From Nephromyces sp. MM_2019 (Eukaryota; Apicomplexa; Aconoidasida; Nephromycida): a stretch of 64,000 bases of DNA. Shown piece by piece: positions 1 to 15,437 of the stretch (positions are counted from its first letter, which is position 1; every line of letters begins with the position of its first letter). Under the pieces are notes generated by a model, which saw only the letters and a program-made list of their open reading frames with translations, did not search any database and was not told the DNA's origin. The DNA lies in assembly GCA_015657535.1 (NCBI GenBank), contig JADHZB010002010.1, forward strand, positions 6,550-70,549. Direction: 5' to 3'. The position numbers and the translations under genes were made by a program.

Positions 1-90
1 ATAATTTAAAATTTGTTTACACATGTCAGCCATAATCAAAAAAACAAAAACTTGGATACATACTCTTTACACACCAAACATACATAACTT

Positions 91-206
91 TTCACACATA
101 TTTTATTAATACACAATTTATCAACACATATTTTATTAATACACAATTTATCAACACATATTTTATTAATATACAATTTATCAAGACATATTTTATTAAT
201 ACACAT
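91..206. repeat. 30-bp tandem repeat, about 3.9 copies
   Basis: Four consecutive units begin at 91, 121, 151 and 181. Each unit has the form TCA-ACATA, then TTTTATTAAT, then ACACAATTTA. The copies differ at only a few positions, for example ACAC to ATAC at 171 and AACA to AGACA near 184. The last copy decays after about 206. The period is exact and in register, so this is not chance A+T richness. Confidence 0.92.
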
Positions 207-1387
207 CAAAACATTTTATTAACACACATTTTAACTTATCACCACACACTCTTTTGTCACACATACACATTCATTTTTATACACATATATTCACACCTTT
301 TTGTCACACACACACATATATATTATTGCATACACAAATATTGTAAAGTGCATATATATATAAGAAAATATATATTGCGTGTGTTTGTGTGTTAGTGTAT
401 GTGTAGGTGGGTATATATGGAGGTGTAGTTGTGCGTAGACATGTGCGAGTGTGTGTGTATTAGTGGGTGGGTAGGTGTAAATGTATGTTAGGGTATGTGT
501 GTGTATGTGTGGGTGTATGGGCGGGTTCGTGTAGTGGAAGTATATTTATAAGCAAGCGTATAAGTGTTTGTATGTGGCTAAGAGTATGTATAAATGGAGG
601 ACTTAAATATATATATATATATTTAATAAAATGTAAGTGTGTGTTTGGGATTGATATAAGTATGTGTGCAGGTGATGGCTTTTTGTTTAAGGTATACTGA
701 GTAGTAAATTTTGTGTGTGTGAGTGCAAAGAATTATTATGTCATTTTTAAAGAATGTGTAGTTAGTGTTTGTGTGTGTGTGGATGTTTATGTCCGAAAAT
801 ATGACCTATAATATGTTTATTATATTCACTCGGCAAATTTATTATATATATATTTATATAACATGCATGATGAATGTAAGTAATAGATATTGTGTGTATT
901 AAATATAAATGTGTGAAATAAAGATTAACGAGAATGTTTGTGTGGGATAGTATAGTTATGTTTGAAGGTAGTGTGTGTTTAGCGTGTGCCTTTGTGTTCG
1001 ATGTGTGAGCTATGTGTGGGGATGTTTGTGTTTATTGTTTGAGCTCTGTAGGCGTTGTGTGTACCTATTAATTTATGTCAAGTATATATATTGTTTGTAT
1101 TTGCTATGTAATTTTTGTGAGGACTCTTATAATTTGTGTTATTGTGTGTAATAATAATAATGTGATTATGTTTGTGATAGTAGTAATATGTTCATGTGTG
1201 TGATTACAACAATAATAATATTATGATCGTGATTATGTGGTTTATAGTAGTAGCAATTCAATAACTATTTGTGACAATAGTAGAAGTGTTCGTGTAACTT
1301 TGTGATGATTTAATTTTATAATTGTGGATGCACATAAAATAAATAACATTACGTTAGGTGATTATTTTTGAATGCGAGTATATTTGA

Positions 1388-1390
<3 letters not shown>

Positions 1391-1425
<35 letters not shown>

Positions 1426-1466
1426 GAGTGTGTGTGTTTGTATGTGTGTGTGTTTGTGTTTGTGTA
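1391..1466. repeat. GT microsatellite tract
   Basis: An almost uninterrupted TG dinucleotide run broken by TTTG and GAG interruptions. It is the densest GT block in the G/T-rich half of the left region, and the ORF across it is only a repeating Cys-Val translation. Confidence 0.9.
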
Positions 1467-3445
1467 TTGTTCATTTAATTAAATTTTGCTTTGAGCTAAT
1501 AATATATATACATTATGACTACACAAGTATACTCAGCCCACAGTTTTTTTTATCAACTATTTTTTATACTGATTTATCCCCCTTATAAAAAGATTAGCCT
1601 TTTGATTAGTCAACATAGCCAACAATTTAATTCAGAGTTGGCCTAAATGTTTAATTAACAATTAATACTCACAAATTATATATATTATAAAGAGGTAATA
1701 CTCTAAAATTTTCATAATCTATTTAAAAATTCCAATTAATCAATCAAACACCCTCTAACAACACATTCATCCTACTCATGACTCTTATTACACACACCTC
1801 ACAACAACTACTCAAATACCTTAGACTCACCACACAAAATATAAAATTTTATATTCATCTCTGATCATCATCACACAGCCACACACATAGGCATTTATAA
1901 CCTTAATCATACACTACTATATACTCATACTCTAATACAGGCTATCCTCTATAAACACACACTCGACAGTACCGACAACATATCCACAGAAACCTTTGAC
2001 ATATTCACACATACAATCCTCTACTAGATAAACACACAAACAAGCCTCTACTAAACAAACACGTAGGCAGGTCTCTCCTAAATAAATACGTAAATATTTA
2101 ACTCACAACTACACACATACACAAGCCCTCTCATAAAAACACTCTCACAAACAACTCCTAAACTCCCTCACACACATGCAGAAGTTACTCTCAACCTATA
2201 TCCAACAACACACTTCAATTAAAAGAATAATTTAATTTATACTTCCTCATCTTATAAAACAACCTTGATTATAACCAAACTAAGACTACATCTCTCATAT
2301 AGCCCCTTTACACATTAATCTACACACAAAACCTTGATTAACTCGATTGAATTATTGGTATACACGCTCACTACATTGTTGTTATAGACATTTTAGTGTT
2401 TTTATATATAGTCTATAGTTTACACACACACTTTATTATCATTACATCACTCTATTGATTATAGACACACTATAGTGTTTTTGTACACACACTGTGATGA
2501 ATTTACACAAACCCTGTTGTTTATATATATACACTTTAGTATTTATATAAGCACTAAGTTATTAATACACAAACTGTGTTATCAACATATACATTGTAAT
2601 GCTATTACACACATGTCATTTCAAACTATCATCCAACCTACTCTAACCCGAATACTTACATATTAAATCTTTCTTATATACATACGCCTAGCTTATTTAC
2701 CCATGGTTATTTACACTTAATGCTATAAAAATTATATATTTTCAGCCAGACAACTTTTTGGCCAACTTTCATATAATTTGTGCACTAGGGTTTGTCTTAA
2801 AACGAGCTAATCAATTACACACAACATCTCATAACATTTCTTATAACTCTATTTATTTAATTAGTTGAAGTTTTAGATAATATAAAGAAAGGTGAGTTAC
2901 ATACCTTTGGGTTGATATCTTGATAAAGTTTGTAGGTGTGTGTATATAGGCTGTTGTGTACTTTAATACCCAATTAGATCATCACACACATACACAAACA
3001 CACTTTTTGGTTAAATATACAATACATCCTCTTTAGTACAGCCAAATACAGTTTTACCACTCACATTTTTAAACCAGAATCTTTATACACACCATTTAGG
3101 GTCGCCACGCACACAATATATCATTATGTATATACACACTTATAATGTTATAATTCATATGATAAATCGCCACCCAGTATAGAAATAGTGCGTCTCATGT
3201 TAACAAAGTAAATTTTATTCTCTTTCTTCCGCAAAAATAGTTCACTAATCATTTTACATATAAATAATAATTCACTTTTATTCCTAAAAATTTTTTTTCT
3301 TGAAAGGATTTCAGGATATTTTGTATAATACGATTTCCCATATCTCATGTATCTGACCTACGAAAGCATACACACTATTGCTTCCAACTACTTAGTGGAA
3401 GAAATAACTCTGCCTTAGATACACACACCGATATAAATAATCACC

Positions 3446-6049
3446 ATGAAAAAACAGAGTGTATCAATTAAAAAATGGGTAACCACAAAAACTCATCCCA
3501 TGAGAGGTAAATCACATATACCTAAGAGGAAGCGCTCTTTAACTTCTGGCTCTCCACATTCTGTTGATCCCAAGTATCAACGATCAGTGAAAAACTCTCG
3601 TAAACAAGATGAGATCTCAACAAAGGGTAGTTCATTTACACCGTCAAAATCTCGCCGAACATCTACTCCATATATCAAAACACGAGCACAAAAATCACGA
3701 CTCAAGACACGCAAAAGCATTGCTCAAACCAGTGCTGAATTATCCTATAGTAGAAATATCAGAATCCCAATCCGTATGGGCCAAAGAGCTCATTTAAATC
3801 AACTCAAGCCTGACAAATTCTTAGAAACAATTGATACATGTGAACAAGACACTACAGAATGTAGTGATTGTGGTACGGAAGAAACTGAACTAGACGAGGA
3901 GGATGGGCATGTTAATAACACACTATATGGTAGTGAAAACAGTGACGAAATCAAATCTGAGATCCCTACAAGTATTGTCAAGGTACACACAACATTTCTA
4001 AATACAAGAAATAATCCTTTATCTCTTATTGTTAACCCATGTGTATCTAGAGAATATAAGGAAACTTTTTTTTTTCAAATTTTAGGTTTATTGTACACAC
4101 TGTTGGCCTAGTTTTTCTTATCCCTGGACCACTGCTGGTCAAACACATTCCAGTAGCACAGGAATTATATGGTCGACAGAACCTGATAGGAGGATGCTAC
4201 TTACAAATGCACACTCTGTTCAGAATTCTGCAGTCGTTCAAGTTAGGAAGAGGGGTGATCATAAGAAGTATGAAGCTAAGGTACTCTGTATTGGTTACGA
4301 TTGTGATTTAGCTCTATTGACCGTTGAAGAAGATGATTTTTGGACAGGTGATTACTTATTACTTTTTTATTTATGCAATAATACCATTAAAAATATCAAT
4401 TCTTATCAACTGTTCGGTCTTATTATAAGAATTGTTTTAATCACTTTCTATTTAAATTATTTTTCAGATATGAATGCACTCAAATGGGGTAAAAGCCCCA
4501 AACTTGAAGACCCTGTTACAGTTGTGGGATACCCAGTTGGAGGGGACAACACATGTGTAACCCAGGGTGTAGTTTCTCGTATAGATTTCCAAAGATATAC
4601 AGTTGGCTCTTGTAGCCTTCTTGCAATCCAGATTGATGCGGCCATCAATGGAGGTGAATATATCAAACTTTCTCCCTAATTATGGATTATATTTCTAAAC
4701 TTGTTATTTTAGGTAATTCTGGGGGCCCCGCACTTAATAGTGACAAAGAGTGTGTAGGTATTGCGTTTCAAAGTTTAAAGGATTCTGAAACCGAAAACAT
4801 TGGATACATAATACCTTCAGAAGTGGTTTATCATTTCATGGAAGACTACAACCGACATAATCAATATACTGGGTTTGGAAGCAGCTCATTCATCTGGCAA
4901 AAAGTAGAGAATAGATGTATGCAAGAGGTATGTGTTTATAATTACATCCCCTTATTAAACTCAATTTAAAAATCTGATTCATGCTTGTATTTAGTATTAT
5001 GAAATAGACGACAGTGCTATTGGTATTTTAGTCAGCAAAGTAGACAAAACCTCTGCAGCATACAACCTTCTAAAAAAGGGCGATATTGTCCTTGCTATTG
5101 ATGACTATGAAATTGCAACAGATGGCACCGTACATTTTTCAAATGGAGAACGAATTGCATTTGAATGGTTATTTTGCCAAAAATTTGTTGGAGAGTCAGC
5201 TAAACTACGAATAAAGCGAAAAGATAAAGTTAAGGAGCTCGATCTACCAGTCAACAAGTGGCAGGTAGATAGCTCAATTGACACTTTAAATGAATAATAG
5301 AATTAATAAGTATAGCTATATACAAACAATATCTCCTAGCTAAATGAATTCGACCTTTCAAACTATTAACACTGCATACAATCCCCATTTCAGCCACTAG
5401 TACCAACTTACTTGCCTGAAGATCAGAAGCCTGAATACTTCATTGCTGGGGGTCTTGTATTTGTGCCACTAACTGAACCTTTCCTAACCAGTGAATATGG
5501 GCAAGAATGCTTATGCCGCGCTCCTCCTCATTTGATGACAGCAGCAAACCGTACCCATAAAGAATTTGAAGATGAACAAGTATGTATTTTTTACACCTTG
5601 AAAATCATTTAGTTCTTATTAATCTCCACCCATCTTTTTCAGATTGTTGTCATAGGACATGTATTGGCACATGAAATTACTGTTGGGTATGAAGATTGCT
5701 CTCATTATGCAGTTAAACAATTCAATGGTGAAGTTGTAAAAAATTTACAGCATCTTGTAAAAATCATCGAAAATTGTAATGAAAAATATTGGAAGTAAGT
5801 ACAGACCTTTCAAGCCTTATAAGTGTATCCCTCATAACTAAAATTTAATTTTCAATAACATTTTTACATTAAAACTTTTTTTACAGGTTCGAGTTGGATT
5901 GCGAAATGATTATAATATTAGACGCCAAAGCCGCAAAAGATTCATTATCCGAGATCTTAAAACAAAATATGATACCTTCTGCACACTCTTATAATTTGTT
6001 ACACCAAGATAAACGCAAAAAAAGAAACACTAGAAATAACACCTATTAA
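3446..6049 (+). CDS. Deg9-like HtrA/Deg serine protease
   Basis: Eight exons splice in phase: 3446-3982, 4086-4347, 4468-4653, 4713-4927, 4995-5264, 5394-5579, 5643-5794 and 5887-6049, giving about 656 residues. The first exon (179 residues) is a basic Ser/Lys/Arg-rich extension followed by an acidic stretch. The trypsin-like domain then has the catalytic triad in order: His near 222 (TNAHS), Asp near 253 (CDLALL) and Ser near 331 (GGNSGGP), which is rebuilt across an exon junction. VTVVGYPVGGD and QIDAAIN are typical of plant-type Deg9 and its apicomplexan relatives. A PDZ-like segment (KKGDIVLAIDDYEIATDGTV) and a second, degenerate one follow, as in Deg9. It probably acts as an ATP-independent protease/chaperone; location is uncertain, and the basic N-terminus would suit the nucleus or nucleolus. 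All key residues are present, so it should be active. Confidence 0.9.
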
Positions 6050-7248
6050 CCAAACTATAATATAATAGACTAACATAACACAAGGAATTTCTTTTAATTT
6101 AAATGATTTGTTTTGCAATTTCCGATTTATAAATAACTTGATTTTTTTTCTAATTAGTTAAACAGGATGAAAAAGTCATCTGAATCTTACATTTGTACTA
6201 AGAATAAAACTTGGTTTTGGTATTTCTTATCTTTTATAAGAATTATCAAAGCATTATAATTTTTCAATAAGTTTATTTCTATCTTATAGCAGAGAATAAT
6301 CTTTTTTATATAATAAATAAGTATGAAAGCAGTTATATAAAATTAATTTTGAAATAGGAGTAGATCAAAGTCAACCCCCAAACGCGGTATAAAAACTATT
6401 TATATTTACAATATTTGAGCGAATCAATCAAAAATACGAACGAATTGTAGCCATTCTTTCAAGTTTTATGTAAAGTTTACCTACTAAAGATAACAACTTT
6501 AATTACACACAGCTTCGAGTTGGACGTATTGAAACTTAAAAATCAAAGCATAATCATCATTAAAAAAAAAATTAATTTGGATATATCAATACAATACCTT
6601 ATTTTAGTTTATAGTGAATTTGAATTTTATATTATAATTACAAACACTAAGCAGGGTTAACACAAAAACAACTAGACACGGCAAACAAATTCACAGAACC
6701 AACACTACTTGTAGATAAACTGCAACACAATGCTTAAACCGGCACAAACTTGTGCGCTATTTTTGTACTTAAATTGAAGAACGCAAAACTAATAAGATGC
6801 GCATCAACATAAAAACAACTTTGTGCTAACATAAGCAATCTTTTTTGCACTAACATAAACATTATTTACACACACAAGTGAAGTAATATTTTTTAAAACT
6901 GGGTAAGCTTAAGTAAAGCTTTCTCAAAAATAAGCTTACAAAACAATTCTTATATAACCATAAATACATGCAACTCTCGATATCATTTCTTTCTTACCTT
7001 GACTATGTTATTTCTAACAATTCTTAATTTAGATCGTGTAATTACATAGAATTTGTAATTCAAAGATATACTTATTATCAGAATTTTCATATATTTTATC
7101 TTATACTAAAGATGAAATGCTCCATGGTTAAAAATTATTTTATGATTTAAAATTTTTAATTAAATATATATTTCCACAAATAAAAAAAGTTTACTTTTTA
7201 GATAAAAGTCTCATCCTAAAAATTACAGGTACTATAATTTCTACCAAA
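6050..7248. other. Intergenic, no gene seen
   Basis: A+T-rich spacer between two plus-strand genes. A pocket at about 6655-6865 is A/C-rich with related short phrases (CTAACATAAGC and CTAACATAAAC). Nothing coding could be assembled. Confidence 0.6.
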
Positions 7249-8239
7249 ATGGACCAGGAAATAAAAGAGCTAGAAGAACTAGTCCAAGGCATACTCAAAA
7301 CAGTCATAGGACTGGATACATGGTATAAAATTTGTGAACTAAAATATTTTTTAAATTTAACTCAAAAGTAAACAGTTCTTCAGATAACAGTTTTAACAAA
7401 ATTCACAAAAAAATTGATCATGGCCCAATCTTAGCTATTGATCAAATACGAAAGCAAGAATCTTCTATTAGCTCCGGGTATATTTACCGGAAATCACAGA
7501 ACAATCCTAAAAACAGATTCATTAAAAATTATCGCTATGGGTCTATCGGGAGTAATGGATATAATTCACAAGTTTCTTCTATCAACTGTGCATTTAGCAC
7601 TGTCACTAGTAAAACATCCGAAAGAACTCACAGTGTCAACAGCAAATTTGGTTTTGACTTTAAAAATAACAAAAGGAACCTACCGAAAAGTACATATAGT
7701 TTATAAAATTACCTAATCATATAGGATAAACTATATTTCTCAGCAATGAAAATTGGTAAAGCTCTAGATTTAAGAGTTAGAAACCTCAAAAAAATCGAAG
7801 ATAAAGTACTTAAGCTATTTGATGAAGAAACTGGTAACCAAAATCTATACTCAACCTTAAATCCATACATATTGTTGATAATTTTAGGAAGAACCTTGAA
7901 CTTCAATGTTATATGTGATACAGATTGCGGTTAGTCAAAGAAAAAAAATAATAATAATAGAAATTATATGAGTAGGTTTTGGAGATCTGGGTTTACAGAC
8001 AGATAAAGAGTATGCAAATTGCAATTCAAAAGTTATGAGAGATGATGATGCAATGACGACTGCAGACATCACCGAATGGTCAGTAAATAATTAAATCATT
8101 TTTTCCAGCATTAAATTTGTTTAGGTCTATTAAAATGGTTTCTAAATATATATATGGGTTTCTGCCATTTTTTGACTCAAATGTTGAAATCAATAAAATC
8201 TCGGGGGTATATAATCAAAAAGAACGACAAGGAAAATAA
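7249..8239 (+). CDS. Hypothetical spliced protein, ~245 aa
   Basis: I do not recognise this protein. Six exons join in phase: 7249-7322, 7376-7689, 7744-7833, 7888-7929, 7976-8078 and 8125-8239. The introns are only 46-58 nt and end in CAG or TAG. The N-terminus is a short acidic helix (MDQEIKELEELVQGILKTVI), the middle is polar and Ser/Asn/Lys-rich, then comes a possible coiled coil (RVRNLKKIEDKVLKLFDEE) and a more ordered C-terminus (CGFGDLGLQTDKEYANC). If the last intron is retained, translation stops at 8094 instead. The competing single ORF at 7438-7716 is in another frame and lacks this continuity. The gene is convergent with the NIPA gene, only about 130 nt away. The model rests on phase agreement alone. 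Confidence 0.55.
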
Positions 8240-8368
8240 TTGTTTTAAAAATTATATAATAATTTTTCAATAATATTGTGAAATTATTAAAGATTAGCTG
8301 TTAATATCTGTGCATTCTTTTAAATGTTGTCTTGGATGTGGGATTGCTTAGAAGATATTGTGACTTAA

Positions 8369-10115
8369 CTAATTATACTTGGTTTGTTTGTTAGAGTTTT
8401 CTGTTTTGCCTAAATCCAATGATGGGTCTGCTAGGTTTATTAAAATTGAAGAAGTTTCTACTTCATTAAATTCAAATTCATTGTTATGGTTGTCTGTGCA
8501 AGAGTATCTCGGGTTTGAGCGTGAATGAATGGAATCGTTTGATATATAAGATAAATTTGTAGCTATCTTTGAAGCCTGAAACTGTTCCTGAAGTGAATGA
8601 ATGGTGAGATAAGCACATGATGAAAACACAACAGATTTCGCTGGCAGTGAAGATGTTGAAAGAAATGAGCTACTCGATGGTATATGATGGGGCTCAATAG
8701 GTGTCGTAATTTCTGGCTTACTATTTATTCTATATGTACCATCTAAAGTTTGGAGTCGAGCAATCTGAATTATTAACAAATGAATGATTTTAAGCTTAGC
8801 TTAAGAATATAAGCATAGAGGTTTATTACCTGATCAGGACTTAGTAGCTGTGGGACGGAGTGCTTCCAAGTAAATATGAAAATACCTAAGAGTATAATTG
8901 CAAGTCCAAAAAGCACCATAGCCAAGCTAAGCTGGCCATAGGTATCGGGAATTTCTTTTAGAAACATAATTCCACCTACTATTCCTGTTGAAACCAAAAA
9001 GCTATTGGTCACAGGTATAACAAAGCCAGCAGGGTAGCTGAGTAGTATAGAGAAAGAAAGTTATACTTCAGGATTGATAAATTAATGGGAATTTACTTTT
9101 TCAATCCTAGATTGAGGAAAAAGAGTTGTGATAATGCCAGGGCTCCAGTTGCAAGTATAACAACATAAGTGCGCCAACTGATCATATATATTGATATAAA
9201 TGATGAATAGAGATTAGTTTTATGTTAATAATTTTAGGATAAAAATGTCATACTCTTTGTAAGAAGGATCTATTGGATTAAATAAGTTAGGTAGTGCTAC
9301 TGTTAGCACTTTAGCTGAAAGATTTGTGTTTCCACCTAAAACTCCAGATGCAGCAGCTGTAGAGAAGCGCTATATAGAAATCATGTATAAAAAAATTTAT
9401 AGCACATTTTGTTTTTGTGTTCTGCTGAAACTTACTTTAACCAAATAGCTGTAGTGTGGTATCTTACTTGAGCAAAAGCTTGTTGATAAACAAACAAAAG
9501 TAAGAATCAAAATTGATACAGTTAAAAAGTATATTTGAGATGTAGTAGTATTGACATATTGTCCAAAAGATCTGAGGTCTGAAAACTCAGATGACTTTCC
9601 AGCAAAGACCACAATCAGCACGACGCCAATTATCAATAAAAAGGATCCGATGTATACCCATTTTCCCATGGGTTCTTTGAGCCACAATCGTGCAATTACA
9701 AGAGTGAGGAATATGTGTACAGCAGCAAAAGGGGTTACGACGGACTAAAGTAAAAATTTGAGAAAGGTAAGTTATAGAATCTCCGATAATATCTAAAATT
9801 CTTACCGAGGGGGCAAAGCCCAGTGCGGCGATGGTTGACACTGCATCAACAACTGTAGTCAAAAACATCCCTATTACCCAAATAGGGCTCCTTATTAAGA
9901 TTGAAGATTTCACGGTTGGCCCATATATTAAATATGCCTTTCTTACCATATTATCTAGGAAAAAATAGTGTGGCATGGAATTATTCAAAATGTGTAAAGT
10001 TTTAGTAAGATTTGTGTAAGGATTGAATCCATGTAAAAAATTTTGCACACTAACCCCCTAGAGCACCACACAGAGATCCAAACATAACTATTGCGAGTCC
10101 GATAATCCATGACAT
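8369..10115 (-). CDS. NIPA-type magnesium/drug-metabolite transporter
   Basis: Seven exons, from the 5' end: 10055-10115, 9806-9954, 9436-9744, 9254-9369, 9097-9177, 8830-9037 and 8369-8764. All phases close, giving about 439 residues. The N-terminus (MSWIIGLAIVMFGSLCGALG) is the first membrane helix. Eight further hydrophobic segments follow, including the NIPA-like stretch FAPSSVVTPFAAVH, then RLWLKEPMGKW, ASGVLGGNTNLSAKV and NYPAGFVIPVTNSFLVSTG. The family belongs to the DMT superfamily; animal NIPA proteins carry Mg2+ and related cations. The last exon encodes about 130 hydrophilic Ser-rich residues, probably a cytosolic tail with little conservation. Substrate and membrane cannot be told from sequence. 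The ORF beginning MQNFLHG is partly intron: the true exon starts after the CCTAG at 9955. Confidence 0.85.
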
Positions 10116-12403
10116 CTTTGTGTGCAATAGAGAATAAATATAAATTTCAACAATAGCCAAGATGTCAGATAGAATCTATAGCTTGCTAATTTAAGGGCAG
10201 AATGCCCTAGTTCTCTATATCTTGAGCATGAACTAATTCGATAGAATTGAATAAACTATATATAATTAAAGTTCCTGTAGGCTTATTAGAGGTATTATAG
10301 CTAGTTGCATATGATTACAGTAACGAAAATAAATAAATAAGTAGGGAGTTAGCGATGGAAGGAGTATTATGTATAAGTAAGGAGGAGGATTAAATGTTTT
10401 TCATGAGCTTAAATAAAAGAGATTAGGAAATGTAAAAAGTATTAGTGTAGATATATATAAACTGTTTGCTTTTTGAGAATATAGCCAAAAGAATTAGAGA
10501 CAAAAGCCTCTTAAGAAATTAACATTGAAGAATCCAAAGTAGACTTAAAAAATTTTTCGAGACATAATGAAGGTATTTTTAAGGTATTTGGTAATATACA
10601 AACTTACTTAGGCTATCTAACTAACAAATCCTCCGAAAAAAAAAATATAAAAAGGAATTATCATGGAGTTGTAGGGCCATTAAAGCATGATATAGATATA
10701 AATTCATCATAAAAGTTGTGCTATGATAAGCGATGATAAAAAAATTATACATATTTATTAACGAAGCTCCAAAGATAAATTTAAGTTTTTTATCTTAATC
10801 GAAACTTGGAGTACAAACGTTAAAACAATCGAATTGTTTAATTTATATATCACAAAAGTGGCGCAATGTTAATTAATATAGGAGCTAGTCTTATCATTTG
10901 ATTATTTGTTTATATTTGTAATGGCCGTTCATTTTGTAGCAAAAGTATATGCTGCAAGAATTGCTGTTTCGCACTAGAAATATTGATTATACTTTTTCAT
11001 GTGAGTGTTATTCATAATATTGTGGCAAATGGTAATAAGTATATAACAAAAGCGTATGATGAATTTACCATTATCACATGCACAACTTTTGAATTAGTAT
11101 ATGGTTGTAAATAATTTAACAATGTTTGAGATATTAATTTTAGGATTATTTTAAACACAAGTCTAATCCAAATGAAAATGCATACTTATCACTTTCGTCT
11201 TGGAATCAAAAGCTCTCAAAAATTGTAGCAATAGCAAAAACTTTATTGTTGTATAGGATTTTACAAGGAATCTTGTTTCGAGAGTTAATTAACAAATTAT
11301 TTTCGAAACAAATTGCTTAATTTATACCCATTCATGAATTTTTCTAAATGAAATTTTTCCACTACTTAATTTATTTTACTTCATCTATAAATAATTCAGG
11401 GGTGGCATTTACAATAGATTCATTCCAACTTTAAAAAAATACATTTCAAACCATATTTTAAAAGTTTTTCAATATTTTATAATTAATAAATAAATTGTAA
11501 CTATATATATTATTTTTTATTCTCCTTATCATAGCTTGGTAATACATGATATTACCCATTGTTAATACCAAATATATTATGTATCATTAAATATATGAAA
11601 CACCAAACATATCAAGTATAAAAAAAATTTTCTATAAATCAAATCTAAGATACAATCATAGTATTTATTAATTTTAGAAATTCTTATAGATAACCCAGGC
11701 TTGTAAACAAAAAGGTAGTGGCAACTTTTAAAGATTCCTATGCATCAATCATTTTTTGAGCAATAACAGCAACTTGGTTTGCAAAAATTAAGCAAAAATT
11801 TGAGTATAAAAAGACTTTATTTACACTTTTCTTAACGAAGATACAATCTAGAACTATATATTATCCAAGTTTTTTGATACATAGGATTATCCATACTTTT
11901 TCCGAGCTAACAATTTCAAAATCGTTATTTACTGAGTGATACCTCCATATTAGAATTGAGGTCAAATAATATTAGTTAAGATAGCACGTAAAAAAACTTT
12001 TTGATTGTTAAGTTATTAATATACCCATTATTCCACAATCAGGTCAATTTGTTTTAGAAATCACTAGTAGAGTAGAGTGTTTTGAAAACTGAGTAATTTG
12101 ATGTTTTAAAGAATGGTAAATCAGTAAACAAAATTATTTTCAAATAAATACAATTTATATTTCAAGATTACTTTTAATGGGATCAAAAATTCTTGAATAA
12201 TTTGAGGATTTTTTTCAAGTGTTTGGTTTGCCTATTACAAAGTTTTTCAAATTATAATTAATGAAATGAGGGTACGGTCCAAAAAAAAATCATCCCATGC
12301 TATTAATATAAAGTTTAGTTTCAATTAATTCGTTAACTGTATGCCATACCATATGGTCTGCTGAAGTTTGTGGGCCAAATTTTTTTTCAAGCAAATATAG
12401 TTC
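10116..12403. other. Intergenic, no gene seen
   Basis: About 2.3 kb of A+T-rich DNA. It lies upstream of the transporter and downstream of the methyltransferase, both on the minus strand. No exon with splice support or family motif was found on either strand. Confidence 0.6.

Positions 12404-15437
<3,034 letters not shown>

Larger units (their letters stand above)
1..3445. other. Low-complexity, strand-asymmetric gene-free region
   Basis: No credible gene is seen. The plus strand is A/C-rich and G-poor from 1 to about 330, G/T-rich and C-poor from about 370 to 1480, and again A/C-rich and G-poor from about 1600 to 3140. Short GT or CA runs are everywhere, and ORFs here are translations of those runs. 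A 30-bp tandem repeat lies at 91-206. This could be subtelomeric, centromeric or simply a simple-sequence island; no canonical telomere array (tandem TTTAGGG-type units) is visible, so the position on the chromosome cannot be decided. Confidence 0.7.

Noticed and set aside
467..700. 77-codon ORF in the GT-rich region
   Set aside because: Translation of GT simple repeats (Cys/Val runs); no splice partner or motif.
2783..2792. Single AGGGTTT-like telomere-type string
   Set aside because: One isolated occurrence without tandem copies; not evidence of a telomere.
3148..3348. 66-codon minus-strand ORF upstream of the Deg gene
   Set aside because: No family likeness; lies in the presumed promoter region; consistent with chance in A+T-rich DNA.
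3446..6049. Bacterial contamination as source of the HtrA, RuvX, ACP and HslU genes
   Set aside because: All carry in-phase spliceosomal introns and organelle-type or eukaryotic leaders, so they are nuclear genes.
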